DNA of 64,000 bases from G965199725 sp965199725 (GCA_965199725.1 OZ241321.1:806001-870000), one strand, 5' to 3'. Shown: positions 1-9,386, counted from the first letter of the stretch. Notes: a model not told the origin generated them from the letters alone. Numbers and translations are program-made.

Positions 1-752
1 TCAGTGCCCAGTAGTCTAGCAATACGGTTAATACAGTTGTCAGCTTGCCATGACCGCCCATCAGCACTGCTATCGTCAATCATGTCTGGTGAAAGATAAC
101 CTAACATGCACCAGCAGTCACCTGTGGTCGCAAAAACCTCAGCGGCAAGACCAATATCAACACCATCAAATAGCACGCTATCAGCAAGCGCAATAAGCGG
201 TGTCCTGACAACGCCAGTATAAAGTAACTCCCGACTGATTTGCCGCTGATGATCAGTATAGGCAGTGGGCAATGCTCTGCTCTGCTTGATGGCAATAATG
301 TCACATGTTGTACTGCCAATATCAATAAATAACCCACTTTCAACTTTAGTTGCCGCCAAGCTGGCACTCGCCTGCCAATTTCGTGACGCAACTACTAACC
401 ACTGCTTTTTTGCAGCTCGCACAGACAACCAACCACTGTCACCAGCATAAACAACGATCTTGTTGTCAGGTACATATCTGGCGATGCAGTCCAAAATTTC
501 ACCAACACCAGACGCGCGATTAGCAAATATATCAACGAGTTCACCGGTCATAGTAATCGCAGCAGTATCACTATGATTGTTTAATAAATGCTGGACACGT
601 TGAATTGTCTCCTCTAAACGATTGATGCCTTGCCAGAGTGGACAGGCAACCTGCACAACATCAATAATATTGCCTTGCTGATCGCAACGCGCAGCTTTAA
701 GGTGTGCGCCGCCTATATCCCAACCGGTAATCAAAGCGCGGTGAGCGCTCAT
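1..752 (-). CDS. H4MPT-linked C1-transfer protein (COG1548, hydantoinase/oxoprolinase-like), 3' end cut
   Basis: Translating back from the ATG at 750-752 gives an open frame of 250 residues that runs off the window start. It has sugar-kinase/Hsp70-like nucleotide-binding signatures: WDIGGAH at residues 11-17 and FIDIGSTTCDII at 142-153, plus a GVVRTP motif near 180. This matches the family annotated as probable H4MPT-linked C1-transfer pathway protein, found next to fae and mch in methylotrophs; its reaction is not known to me. The ATG overlaps the stop of the upstream ATP-grasp gene (ATGA), so the two are probably translationally coupled. Roughly 80-100 residues are missing at the C terminus if the family length holds. 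Confidence 0.8.
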   Translation of the reverse strand, partial: MSAHRALITGWDIGGAHLKAARCDQQGNIIDVVQVACPLWQGINRLEETIQRVQHLLNNHSDTAAITMTGELVDIFANRASGVGEILDCIARYVPDNKIVVYAGDSGWLSVRAAKKQWLVVASRNWQASASLAATKVESGLFIDIGSTTCDIIAIKQSRALPTAYTDHQRQISRELLYTGVVRTPLIALADSVLFDGVDIGLAAEVFATTGDCWCMLGYLSPDMIDDSSADGRSWQADNCINRIARLLGT

Positions 753-1777
753 AGGCTAATATCAACCTGCTGGCGTTGAGAGATAGCAGGTAAGGCATCT
801 ATACCTTGGGATTTCATTGTTAATAACAAGGCAATTAGATTTAGGCTCAATGACCTGCCTACCCCAAGATAAGCACTTGTTAACCGAGGATTAATATCAA
901 CAATAATCGGACCACCGGATCCCAGCACAATATCAATGCCAACAAAGCCCCACAAGCCCGGAATGGCCTGCTTGACTTGCTGTGCCAGACTGGTAGATTG
1001 GGATAAAGTAAGATAATGTGAGTCAAGATCATTCACCAGACAACCATGAAAAGTAAGCATATTATCGTTTTGCCTTATATATTGCCGGTTGATCGCCAAT
1101 ACTAATACATCAGCTTTTGATATCAAAAGTGATAAACTAAGCGCTATGCCTTCCACATAACCTTGTATCAAGGTTTGTCGTAGCACTTGCTCATCTTGCC
1201 ATAACAAATACTGCTCAAGTTGCGCTTTATCATTAAATATCAATGTATCAATGCAGCCTGCTCCGTCTACTGGTTTAACAATATAGCCATTTACCGCATC
1301 AAAAGATGCATTCTGCCATGCCTGAGCAGAACAACTAGGCGCAGCAGGTATAGCATGGTACTTAAGATGTTTATCACAATAAAGTTTATTGCTGGCAAGC
1401 ATAATTGCATCAAGCTGGCAGCCTAATATGACACTATCAAACGCCATAGCTTGCTGGTGTAACTGATATAAACTATTGTCTGTTTCTGGCGCAATAATCA
1501 AAACAGCGTCAGATTCAGCAAGACATTGCTGCCATAGTGACAGGTAGTTTTCTTTAGTTTCAACAATATGAATATAAACATCAGCATTATTATTGCCAAA
1601 ATTAATCAGCGGCAAACGTGAATCACGTAAAATAACAGGGTCAACCACCGCTAAACTGCAACATTCACGTAAAACGGCAAGCAACATTTCATTACCTTCG
1701 TGGATAATACTGTCAGCAGCAAGTGTATTGTCAATTAATGCGCCACTGGTAGTATGTTCGTAAACAAATAACTGCAT
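749..1777 (-). CDS. ATP-grasp family protein of the H4MPT cluster
   Basis: A 342-residue protein if translation starts at the ATG at 1777 (MQLFVYEH), the start typical of this family; the frame is open back to 1855, but that would overlap the divergent gene. Visible ATP-grasp signatures are IVKPVDGAGC in the middle and DINPRLTSAY near the C terminus, the latter holding the Asp/Asn metal ligands. ATP-grasp enzymes join a carboxylate to an amine or thiol through an acyl phosphate. Genes of this type sit with fae/mch in methylotrophs and are thought to act in H4MPT or methanofuran biosynthesis; the substrate is not deducible here. Only 24 bp separate its start from the divergent HisA-related gene. 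Confidence 0.75.
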   Translation of the reverse strand: MQLFVYEHTTSGALIDNTLAADSIIHEGNEMLLAVLRECCSLAVVDPVILRDSRLPLINFGNNNADVYIHIVETKENYLSLWQQCLAESDAVLIIAPETDNSLYQLHQQAMAFDSVILGCQLDAIMLASNKLYCDKHLKYHAIPAAPSCSAQAWQNASFDAVNGYIVKPVDGAGCIDTLIFNDKAQLEQYLLWQDEQVLRQTLIQGYVEGIALSLSLLISKADVLVLAINRQYIRQNDNMLTFHGCLVNDLDSHYLTLSQSTSLAQQVKQAIPGLWGFVGIDIVLGSGGPIIVDINPRLTSAYLGVGRSLSLNLIALLLTMKSQGIDALPAISQRQQVDISL

Positions 1778-1801
1778 CAAACTAAAATTGCTTAAATAAA
1801 C

Positions 1802-2491
1802 GTGGAAATTATACCAGTCATTGATGTCATGAAAGGCATTGTCGTGCATGCTCATGGAGGCAAACGTAAAAACTATCAGGCGTTACAATCAACGCTGACT
1901 GTGCACACCTGCCCCCACCACGTAGTCGCTGATATAATTAAGTTTTACCCATTTAAAACGATATATATTGCTGATCTTGACGCAATATCCGGTCACATTT
2001 TTAATTGGTCCCTCTACAGACAACTAACGCAGCAGTTTGCGCACATTGTTTTTTGGTTAGATGCTGGCATCAGAACAAGGCAACAATGGCAAAGATTGCA
2101 TACCAATACTACTATGGTACCAGTCATTGCCAGCGAAAGCTTGACTGAGTTAGACCTATTGTATAATATGAAACAAAGTATACTTTCTTTGGATTTTAAG
2201 CACGGTGTTTTCCTCGGTAAAGAGGAGTTATTACGCGAGCCTAGAAAATGGCCAGACAATGTTATTGTGATGGATTTAGATGCAGTTGGCAACAATGTAG
2301 GACCCAATATTGATTTGTTACAACAAATAACAACAGCACGAGCAGATAGCAATATTATTTTAGCAGGTGGTGTTCGCCATAAGCGCGACCTGCTGACGCT
2401 ACGGCATAAAAAAACCTCAGCTGTCCTTATCGCCAGCGCTCTGCACAACGGCAAAATAGATAGGGCAACATTAAAATCGCTACAGCAATAA
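1802..2491 (+). CDS. HisA-related TIM-barrel protein of the H4MPT cluster
   Basis: A 229-residue protein starting at GTG (1802-1804). Its start, IPVIDVMKGIVVHA, and the C-terminal AGGVRHKRDL loop resemble the phosphate-binding (beta/alpha)8 barrel of HisA/HisF, but it is shorter than HisA and lacks histidine-biosynthesis neighbours. It fits the uncharacterised 'related to proFAR isomerase HisA' family (COG1411 type) of methanogens and H4MPT-using methylotrophs. It is the only gene on the plus strand in the first 9 kb, divergent from the ATP-grasp gene and convergent with fae. A role in cofactor synthesis is inferred from context. No clear ribosome binding site is seen before the GTG. Confidence 0.75.
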   Translation: MEIIPVIDVMKGIVVHAHGGKRKNYQALQSTLTVHTCPHHVVADIIKFYPFKTIYIADLDAISGHIFNWSLYRQLTQQFAHIVFWLDAGIRTRQQWQRLHTNTTMVPVIASESLTELDLLYNMKQSILSLDFKHGVFLGKEELLREPRKWPDNVIVMDLDAVGNNVGPNIDLLQQITTARADSNIILAGGVRHKRDLLTLRHKKTSAVLIASALHNGKIDRATLKSLQQ

Positions 2492-2549
2492 AAATCATCC
2501 CAAGCCTAAACTGGTATTGACGATTTTTTACCAGCGCAACATAACGCAC

Positions 2550-3074
2550 TTAACTTGCAGCAAATGGGTGCTGATATTCGCCTGAGCGGTATTTTTCTAC
2601 AACATCAGCGGCTTTCGGTTCACGAGCAACCGCACGCTTGATCGATTCCTTAGTAGCACGATAATTCCAGTCCTGAATCTTCTGGTCGCTATCTGCAGTA
2701 GGCGAAATAAATACGCCAACACAAATAAAGCAATCATCAGCTTCATTATCAGGAATAGTGCCATCTTCAACACATTCAGCAACAGCCATAGCGACACCAC
2801 GCTGCGCCGGACCAAACATTTGTACCGCCTGCTTCATATTTTTAATAGTCACTTTATTAAACATAACTGTCGCTGGTTTAACCATCAAATTAGGCGCAAT
2901 AACAGCTAATAAGCCATTAACGCCCGCTTTTTGGTCTGTTACAGTACGACAAAACGCATCTTCTGCAGCCGAGCCACGAGGCCCCATAATTAAGTCAATA
3001 TGTGAAACGTTGTCCAGATCACCATCTTCAACGACAAGCGATTCCCCAACAAGCACCCGATCAATAATTGGCAT
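2550..3074 (-). CDS. fae: 5,6,7,8-tetrahydromethanopterin hydro-lyase (formaldehyde-activating enzyme)
   Basis: A 174-residue cytoplasmic enzyme that condenses free formaldehyde with H4MPT to methylene-H4MPT, the entry step of the H4MPT oxidation and detoxification pathway. Length and sequence are typical of Fae. The catalytic-His region reads VSHIDLIMGPRG, with the His at about residue 25, followed by the conserved pocket stretch MVKPATVMFNK. A GGGA element a few bases before the ATG is a plausible ribosome binding site. The gene follows the CitG-like gene after 118 bp and is convergent with the HisA-related gene. It may have its own promoter in the 3075-3192 gap, but I could not pick one with confidence. 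Confidence 0.97.
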   Translation of the reverse strand: MPIIDRVLVGESLVVEDGDLDNVSHIDLIMGPRGSAAEDAFCRTVTDQKAGVNGLLAVIAPNLMVKPATVMFNKVTIKNMKQAVQMFGPAQRGVAMAVAECVEDGTIPDNEADDCFICVGVFISPTADSDQKIQDWNYRATKESIKRAVAREPKAADVVEKYRSGEYQHPFAAS

Positions 3075-3192
3075 ATTATTTTCCCGTTCTAAAAATTATT
3101 AAAAACCCATTTTCAATCCACATCAATAGTCAGTGAATCTGGTATGCAATTTTATAAGGTACGTACTTTTTTCAGCGTAGCATACTAAAACT

Positions 3193-4041
3193 TTAGCAAA
3201 GCGCTTGACCAAATGCGTAAACTAGCAAGGCTATCGCGGTCATGTCCGCGGTCGTACCTGGATTAATCCTCTTTTGTTTTAATTCAGTATCCAAAGAAAT
3301 AATATCAGCCTCAAAATAACTTAACGGTTTGTTTTTACACAGTTTATTAGTTATTTCCTTAGCCTTGAACATAACTTCTTGAGCGCATTCTATACCATAC
3401 TTCCGACAAATTAAGCTATCTAGCATCTCTGCTAGTAAACTAAGATACGCGAAATTACATGCCCATACAACATTTTCTCCACTTTTTATCGCACTTATAA
3501 AACTAGGTAATGTCAGTTGCCATATTTGTTGATAGTTATTGAGGTACTGCGCCGCAATAGTGTCATAATTTTTTGCTAATGCCATTGCTTCTTTCAAGGT
3601 GATATCAGGTTCATTATTTATATCCTGCTGTGCTTGCAATCCCATACCGCCTGGTGCGGCTAACCGGATCGCCTGATAACATTTCCTCGTATCATCAACA
3701 GAAAGATTATTGAGCACATCAGCAAGTAACATTGGCAGGCCATCAATATGGTGACAGCGTTGCACCGCTTTGCACATTGGCGCAAACAACAATACGATGC
3801 CCAGATTAGTATTACAGTTAACCACCCGTCTAGTTGCTGTTATCGCTTGCAGGATCATATTACCAACAGACAGATTATTATGCGCCATAACAGGAGCAAT
3901 GGCATAAGCACTATTGATAAAATCCTGCGCCTGCATAGTGTCGCTACCGCTAAAACAATTGACATTGCCTGGCTTAGGCGCATAAACCTCCTGCTTACAC
4001 GCCCAGATGACACTATGCTCTATTTGCGCAGTCGTTAACAT
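3193..4041 (-). CDS. Triphosphoribosyl-dephospho-CoA synthase-like (CitG family) protein of the H4MPT cluster
   Basis: A 282-residue protein of the CitG family (COG1767). It shows the family motifs PKPGNVN near residue 23, AAPGGMG in the middle and PGTTADMTAIALL at the C terminus. CitG itself makes the citrate-lyase prosthetic-group precursor, but no citrate-lyase genes are present here. In methylotrophs a homologue stands beside mch and fae, so a step in H4MPT or methanofuran synthesis (a phosphoribosyl-type transfer) is more likely. It overlaps the end of the upstream ATP-grasp gene by 7 bp, which supports co-transcription. The exact reaction cannot be read from the sequence. Confidence 0.8.
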   Translation of the reverse strand: MLTTAQIEHSVIWACKQEVYAPKPGNVNCFSGSDTMQAQDFINSAYAIAPVMAHNNLSVGNMILQAITATRRVVNCNTNLGIVLLFAPMCKAVQRCHHIDGLPMLLADVLNNLSVDDTRKCYQAIRLAAPGGMGLQAQQDINNEPDITLKEAMALAKNYDTIAAQYLNNYQQIWQLTLPSFISAIKSGENVVWACNFAYLSLLAEMLDSLICRKYGIECAQEVMFKAKEITNKLCKNKPLSYFEADIISLDTELKQKRINPGTTADMTAIALLVYAFGQALC

Positions 4042-4949
4042 AAAAGCCTATGCTCTATTCTGCTAATAAGCGCATCAGCAAGTTGCTCGGCAACATCAAT
4101 ACCAGTTGCCTGATATAATCCTTTCCATGCTGGCACACTATTGATTTCCAGTACCATATAAGACCCATCCTGTTGTCTGATTAAATCAACGCCAGAATAA
4201 TCAGCTTGTACAGCATGAGCGGCATCAATCGCCAACCGAATCATATTGTCAGTGGCCGTAACAGCAAAACAATCGGCACCTTGGGCAAAATTAGTAACCC
4301 AATGCTGAGATCGGCGTGACATAGCAGCGGTGACACGGCCATCAATGACCATCAGGCGCCAATCCTGCCATCGTTGTTGCCCAAAAGGAGTAACATAACG
4401 TTGCAGATAAAATGTATTGCCTACTACATTCATCTCATCAAATTGATGCAGACTATCAATTTTTTCTATGCCCTTGCCTTGACAACCAAATAACGGCTTA
4501 ATCACCAGCGATTCGCCCTGTAACAATTGTTGTTGAGTAATTTTTCTTGCCAGATGGCGGCCCTCACAAACCCAGGTTTGCGGTGTCGGAATACCAGCAA
4601 AGTAAAGTTGCAAAGAAGTACGGGCTTTATCAACAGTATGCTCAATAGCGTTAGCAGAATTAAACACCGGAACATTAAATTTTGCTAAGGTATGCAGCAC
4701 ATCCATGCGCAACGTAATTTGCTCCAGACTACCAGAAGCAATACCACGCACCATCGCTGCAAGCGGCAGGTTGCTATCAAAGCCAGGAATAATTAAACCA
4801 GTTGGCGTGCTCAAATCAACAGCACACTCAGCAAGATCGGCTAATTGGGTAGCGATACCACGCAATGCCAGGGCACGAACTAACTGCTCACTATGCCAGC
4901 CATGTGCGTCATTAAAAATAACTACCTTGTCTTTTTCTTTGGGCGCCAC
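4035..4949 (-). CDS. RimK-like ATP-grasp ligase of the H4MPT cluster
   Basis: A protein of about 304 residues with an ATP-grasp fold: SLVIKPLFGCQGKGI (nucleotide binding) and MVLEINSVPAWKG (metal-binding Glu/Asn) are typical of the RimK/MptN group of amino-acid ligases. The start has no ATG; the codons at 4952 (TTG) and 4949 (GTG) are the candidates, and GTG is chosen. It lies 14 bp after mch and overlaps the CitG-like gene. Relatives add glutamate to tetrahydrosarcinapterin or ribosomal protein S6, so glutamylation of an H4MPT- or methanofuran-type cofactor is a reasonable inference. It differs from the second ATP-grasp gene at 749-1777, so the cluster encodes two different ligases. Confidence 0.78.
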   Translation of the reverse strand: MAPKEKDKVVIFNDAHGWHSEQLVRALALRGIATQLADLAECAVDLSTPTGLIIPGFDSNLPLAAMVRGIASGSLEQITLRMDVLHTLAKFNVPVFNSANAIEHTVDKARTSLQLYFAGIPTPQTWVCEGRHLARKITQQQLLQGESLVIKPLFGCQGKGIEKIDSLHQFDEMNVVGNTFYLQRYVTPFGQQRWQDWRLMVIDGRVTAAMSRRSQHWVTNFAQGADCFAVTATDNMIRLAIDAAHAVQADYSGVDLIRQQDGSYMVLEINSVPAWKGLYQATGIDVAEQLADALISRIEHRLLC

Positions 4950-4965
4950 CAATTAATAACCATTA

Positions 4966-5949
4966 TTAAAAACCAAAAGATTTTTTCAATAATGCTTCAT
5001 TTAACTGACCAGCAGTAAAGCTCTTGCCAGTATTCACATTAGTAATCATAACCCTGGCTGGACTGAACAGCATGGGATCAATTTTGAAAAAGTCATAATC
5101 ATATGCTATGAATAGTTCAGTAAATAGCGATCCATAATCTGAAGATGTGTTACTTGGCATGCGCTCAGCTAAATCCTGCGTTGCCTTGTCGGTGTCATTA
5201 ACAAACAGATGCGCCATACCACCGTAAAGAATAGCATCATTAGTGCGACCCATACTAACAGCAAAATGACCGCCTGGTGGGGCAACAGGCGTTGTGCCAA
5301 AACCGTCAACAATTCTGTCTACAGGAAAGTGTAATGTGTGTGCTTTGTGCATCGATACTTCAAGTATGCGGGCAGCGATTTGTATAACACCAGCCAAGCT
5401 TGATGTTGGCGTTAAAATAAAGGTCAGATTCTCAGGTTTTACGCTGCAGTTTGTGGCAACCTTTTCGGCAATTTCCAGCGGTGGAAAAGAGTCAACTTCT
5501 AATACAAGGCAAGTCGAATCAGCATTATCCTGATAACCGAACTCCTGTAATATCTCTTCATGACCAGCCAGCGCCCGGCCCGGTCCTGAACCCAGAGCAA
5601 AAAACTGACTATCATCACTTTTGTGTGATAGGCGCCAACCAGCATACTGACTGCCTAAACAACTAAGAACCGGTGTTTTTGCATGGACATCAACCGACCA
5701 AGGCCAGGCAGTAAAACTGTTATTAGTCTTGAGCGTGACCGTACCCAAACCACCCATACATATCTCACCAATACGCCGCCCTGCTTCCAGACCACCAAAA
5801 CAGTTAATGCCAGCATCAATAATACGTGTACCGTTACTTAGCCTAGTGATTTCAAGCTGCAGCACCTCAGCATCAGCAATGATTTGATGTATCAACGGCT
5901 GACAAACAGCATTAACACTCGGCCAATTGGTAGATATAGCATCGCCCAT
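4966..5949 (-). CDS. mch: Methenyl-tetrahydromethanopterin cyclohydrolase
   Basis: A 327-residue soluble enzyme that converts methenyl-H4MPT to formyl-H4MPT, two steps after Fae in formaldehyde oxidation. Family signatures include INCFGGLEAGRRIGEICMGG near residues 48-67 and the downstream GRTNDAILYGG. Length matches known Mch proteins. It is the first gene of a tightly packed set (mch, RimK-like ligase, CitG-like) on the minus strand, with fae just beyond. Together fae and mch show that the organism oxidises or detoxifies formaldehyde through H4MPT; the methylene-H4MPT dehydrogenase and formyltransferase/hydrolase genes must lie elsewhere. Confidence 0.96.
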   Translation of the reverse strand: MGDAISTNWPSVNAVCQPLIHQIIADAEVLQLEITRLSNGTRIIDAGINCFGGLEAGRRIGEICMGGLGTVTLKTNNSFTAWPWSVDVHAKTPVLSCLGSQYAGWRLSHKSDDSQFFALGSGPGRALAGHEEILQEFGYQDNADSTCLVLEVDSFPPLEIAEKVATNCSVKPENLTFILTPTSSLAGVIQIAARILEVSMHKAHTLHFPVDRIVDGFGTTPVAPPGGHFAVSMGRTNDAILYGGMAHLFVNDTDKATQDLAERMPSNTSSDYGSLFTELFIAYDYDFFKIDPMLFSPARVMITNVNTGKSFTAGQLNEALLKKSFGF

Positions 5950-5993
5950 GTCACATCACCCATAGCTAACAAATATTTAGTATACGATATGTT

Positions 5994-7214
5994 TTACTGC
6001 TTGTAATCAGTTTTGACTGCGGAAATAGCAAGAATCCGCTGCCTGCGCAATTCTTCGGCAATAGCTTTACCTGCAAATCCATTATTAATAATATCCTTAC
6101 TATCAATAGCTTGCGCCGCAGAAAAACAGCGCCTGAAAAGTGGAGTGGTTGGCATGGAAGTATCTTCATAACCAGGGCGACCGCGAAAATCAGCTTCCCC
6201 TGCCAATAAGTATTGCTTAAAACGCGTCGGTTTGCGAAAAGCATCAAGCGCTTCTATAACCTTTAGTATCGTCCCTGATTTCATTTCAGCTAGGCGATGT
6301 ATGTGAGTGTGATATTGCGCTACATTAATGGCCATCGTTGCAATTTCTTTAGGAACGCGAAGACGTTGACACAAGGCGCTAGTTAGCTTAACACCGCGCA
6401 TTTCATGGCCAATATGTTGCGGCAGAATATCAGCAGGGGTCGTTCCCTTACCAAGATCATGACAAAGCGCAGCAAAGCGTACGGTAATATCATCGCTCAG
6501 TTTGGCTGCCTGATCCAATACTAACATAGTATGAACACCAGTATCTATTTCAGGATGCCATTTTTCAACCTGCGGCACACCAAAAAGCTGATCAACCTCT
6601 GGAAGCAAAACTGCTAATGCACCAATATCACGTAACGCAATAAAAAATAATGATGGCTGAGGTGTTTTAAGTGCCTTTACCAGCTCTTGCCATACCCGTT
6701 CGGCAACAAGATGGTCAAGTTCTTTTGTCGCAACCATGCGCTTAATCAGCCTATCAGTTTCATCAGCAATAGTGAAATTAAAACGAGCGGCAAAACGGGC
6801 AATACGCAACACCCGAACAGGGTCTTCAGTAAAGGCCGGTGACACATGACGCAATATCTTATCTTTAATATCCTGTTGACCGCCATAAGGATCAATGAGT
6901 TGACCATCTTCAGTTTGGGCAATGGCATTAATGGTAAGGTCACGCCTAGCTAGGTCTTGCTCCAAGGTAACATCGATTGACGCATTAACAATAAAACCAC
7001 GATAACCTGGCGCAGATTTACGCTCAGTACGGGCAAGCGCATACTCTTCATGTGTTTCAGGATGGAGAAATACCGGAAAATCTTTACCAACAGGCTGATA
7101 ACCGGACTTACGCATCTCTTCTGGCGTACTGCCCACGACAACCCAATCACGATCAGCAGTAGCTTGCTTCAGCAGTTTATCGCGAACATAGCCGCCAACA
7201 ATATATGTTTCCAT
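5994..7214 (-). CDS. cca: CCA-adding tRNA nucleotidyltransferase with HD domain
   Basis: A 406-residue enzyme that adds or repairs the 3' CCA end of tRNAs. The class II nucleotidyltransferase head is at the start: GGYVRD at residues 7-12 and the catalytic DRD at about 21-23, followed by the ARRDLTINA motif. A C-terminal HD phosphohydrolase domain is present (LCHDLGKG, near residue 255), as in the multifunctional E. coli type (412 residues). It ends only 16 bp upstream-wise from slt, with both on the minus strand, so the pair may be co-transcribed. tRNA genes in this window already encode CCA, so repair is the expected main role. Confidence 0.96.
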   Translation of the reverse strand: METYIVGGYVRDKLLKQATADRDWVVVGSTPEEMRKSGYQPVGKDFPVFLHPETHEEYALARTERKSAPGYRGFIVNASIDVTLEQDLARRDLTINAIAQTEDGQLIDPYGGQQDIKDKILRHVSPAFTEDPVRVLRIARFAARFNFTIADETDRLIKRMVATKELDHLVAERVWQELVKALKTPQPSLFFIALRDIGALAVLLPEVDQLFGVPQVEKWHPEIDTGVHTMLVLDQAAKLSDDITVRFAALCHDLGKGTTPADILPQHIGHEMRGVKLTSALCQRLRVPKEIATMAINVAQYHTHIHRLAEMKSGTILKVIEALDAFRKPTRFKQYLLAGEADFRGRPGYEDTSMPTTPLFRRCFSAAQAIDSKDIINNGFAGKAIAEELRRQRILAISAVKTDYKQ

Positions 7215-7229
7215 AAGCCAAGTGTAAAA

Positions 7230-9176
7230 CTATTTTGGTTTAACCACAGGCATGCGCTTAGATAATGACACGATTTTTCGTTTACGCCGATAATCAAAAA
7301 TGACAGCATAACTTAACACGCTTTGCGTATAATCGCGGGTTTCCTGAAATGGGATATTTTCAATCCAGATATCGGCAGACAGTTTCTTTTTTGGCAACCA
7401 GCCAACAATACGATGCGGTCCAGCATTATAAGCGGCAGTAGCAAGTACAGCGTTGCGCTGGTTTTGATCATACATATGGCGCAAATAAGCACTGCCCAGC
7501 TCAATATTGCGACTGGGATTTAGTAATTCAGTTGATTTTCTTAGTGGCTTTTTGATGAGTTTGGCGACGAACCTGCTGGTTTTGGGCATCAGTTGCATTA
7601 AACCAGTAGCACCAGCAGACGAACGTGCATATGGATCAAAGGTGCTTTCCTGGCGAGCAACAGCAAATAGCCAGGAAGGATTAAGGCCATGTCTCTTTGC
7701 TGCTTTTAATATCGCGTCGTCATGAGGCATGGGGAAACGAAGATCCAGCGCATCCCAATATTTTGCCTTGCCGAGCATAGCGATAGTTTGACTGTGCCAG
7801 CCCCATTTATGGGCTAACACGGCAAGTAACTTTAAGTCTTCAGCAGATAGCGTTGCGTGCAGTTTGTACGCCTGACGGCGGGCATCAAGTCGCCTATTTA
7901 AGGCATAAAATTCGCGTAAGCGGGCAACCGTAGGTAATTTGGCAAGAGTATCTAATTCTGTTTGAGTAAAATTAATTGGATTATGACCCATATGATAAGA
8001 TTGCTGCAATCTGTCAGCGGCTAAAAAGCCATAAAAATTACGTTCTACTGCCACGCTTTGATATAAATGGTTGGCACGTTGCTGGTTTCCTAACTGCGTC
8101 TCGCTTCTTGCCAGCCAGTACATCCAGCGTGATGAACTTTGATCCTCATCATTAAGGCTAGCAATAGCCGTTTGTACTGCCATCCAATCTTGCCGCCATA
8201 ATGCCGCCCTTACCCGCCAGGGTTCATCTTTGATATCACCAAAAAATTCTAACGTTCGTTGTTTACGGCCCAATGCAGCATAGACAGCAATGCTACGCTG
8301 AATAGTATGTTTTTCCTGCTCACTAAAATGATAAGCAGGCTGGATACGCTGCCAAGCTGCAAATGCTTTTTCTGTTGACTTGCTTGCCAGACGCGCGATG
8401 CCATGAGCAATAATGGATCGGGAAATAGGTATATCAAGCGCTAAACTCACTCTTTTGCTGGTATAGTTTTTTATTGGCAACTGCCTTAACAAAAAAAGCG
8501 GGTTGCGATGTATTGTTTGCCAGCGATCAATCCAAGCATTAGCAATTTTGGTATCTTTAAGTGGTCTGGCTAAATACCTGGCAAAACTAAATCGGTTAGC
8601 CTGTAACGCCAACTTAATGCGTTGCCAGCGTAAATCATCGGTCAAAAGTCCCTTTTTTCGCCAAAGGGCAAAAACAGGGTTGCATGCACTGTTTTGAGAA
8701 TAAGGCACCAACCAGAGACTGCTGGCATCAGCAAATGCCTGCTCGAGACTGCCTACTGCGATAAGCGCACGAAGCCGCAAACATTGCATTGCAGCAGAGC
8801 GAATATTCGGCCGATAGTGTTGTAAAAATAGTATCCATTTTTTTTTCTTAGCAAGATAATGCAGCCATGAATTGAGTAATTTATCAGTATAAAAATCATG
8901 TTGACTGTCAAGCAGAAATTTACTAATCGTGTCACTGTCCGTATGGCCCAAACGACGACTTAAATATAAGTACTCCAGATAAGACTGTAATGGATAATCA
9001 TCTAACTGCTCATTGAGTTTAAGGAATTTGCTTATCTGGTTCTTTTTTAAAGCTTTCTCTGCTTGCACAAAAATTTTGCGTTTGCTATTTAACACATCAT
9101 CAGCATAAGCGGGCAATGATGTAACGGCAAAGCAGCCTGACAGCAGCAGCAATTTAAACTGAGCACTATATTTCAT
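7230..9176 (-). CDS. slt: Soluble lytic murein transglycosylase
   Basis: A 648-residue periplasmic enzyme of the Slt70 family, which cleaves the MurNAc-GlcNAc bond of peptidoglycan to give 1,6-anhydro ends. An N-terminal signal peptide ends near SLPAYA-DD (residue 25). A long helical superhelix region fills the middle, and the C-terminal SLT domain has the catalytic Glu in ARQESTF at about residue 508, then GATGLMQLMP and the AAYNAGP motif. Length is almost the same as E. coli Slt (645). No regulator such as trpR is adjacent. The region beyond its start has decayed, including a remnant of another peptidoglycan-active protein. Confidence 0.95.
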   Translation of the reverse strand: MKYSAQFKLLLLSGCFAVTSLPAYADDVLNSKRKIFVQAEKALKKNQISKFLKLNEQLDDYPLQSYLEYLYLSRRLGHTDSDTISKFLLDSQHDFYTDKLLNSWLHYLAKKKKWILFLQHYRPNIRSAAMQCLRLRALIAVGSLEQAFADASSLWLVPYSQNSACNPVFALWRKKGLLTDDLRWQRIKLALQANRFSFARYLARPLKDTKIANAWIDRWQTIHRNPLFLLRQLPIKNYTSKRVSLALDIPISRSIIAHGIARLASKSTEKAFAAWQRIQPAYHFSEQEKHTIQRSIAVYAALGRKQRTLEFFGDIKDEPWRVRAALWRQDWMAVQTAIASLNDEDQSSSRWMYWLARSETQLGNQQRANHLYQSVAVERNFYGFLAADRLQQSYHMGHNPINFTQTELDTLAKLPTVARLREFYALNRRLDARRQAYKLHATLSAEDLKLLAVLAHKWGWHSQTIAMLGKAKYWDALDLRFPMPHDDAILKAAKRHGLNPSWLFAVARQESTFDPYARSSAGATGLMQLMPKTSRFVAKLIKKPLRKSTELLNPSRNIELGSAYLRHMYDQNQRNAVLATAAYNAGPHRIVGWLPKKKLSADIWIENIPFQETRDYTQSVLSYAVIFDYRRKRKIVSLSKRMPVVKPK

Positions 9177-9343
9177 TTAAGTAGTAATTAAAACTGCCGC
9201 TTCTTAGGGTTATCGTTAAAGACATATTAAATATTAAGCACATCTTAAGCTGGCTGATCTGCTAATATTGCGGCGACATAATAATACCATCAAAATCAAC
9301 TATTGTAACGAGTGACTAACTAAGGAATACAGGTAGCAGTAAA

Positions 9344-9386
9344 CTGTTCTGATAAACGATTATATTACGTTAATTTGTCAGAACAG
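9344..9386. repeat. 43-bp inverted repeat upstream of gene remnants
   Basis: The arms CTGTTCTGA (9344-9352) and TCAGAACAG (9378-9386) are perfect 9-bp inverted repeats separated by 25 bp. Inside them AACG and CGTT form a second, shorter pair. It could be an operator, a hairpin or the end of a lost mobile element. No T-run follows, so it does not look like an intrinsic terminator. The stretch 9177-9343 otherwise holds nothing I can assign. Confidence 0.4.

Noticed and set aside
2511..2534. Possible hairpin between the HisA-like gene and fae (CTGGTA ... TACCAG)
   Set aside because: The stem is only 6 bp with a long loop and no clean T-run follows on either strand. Too weak for a terminator.
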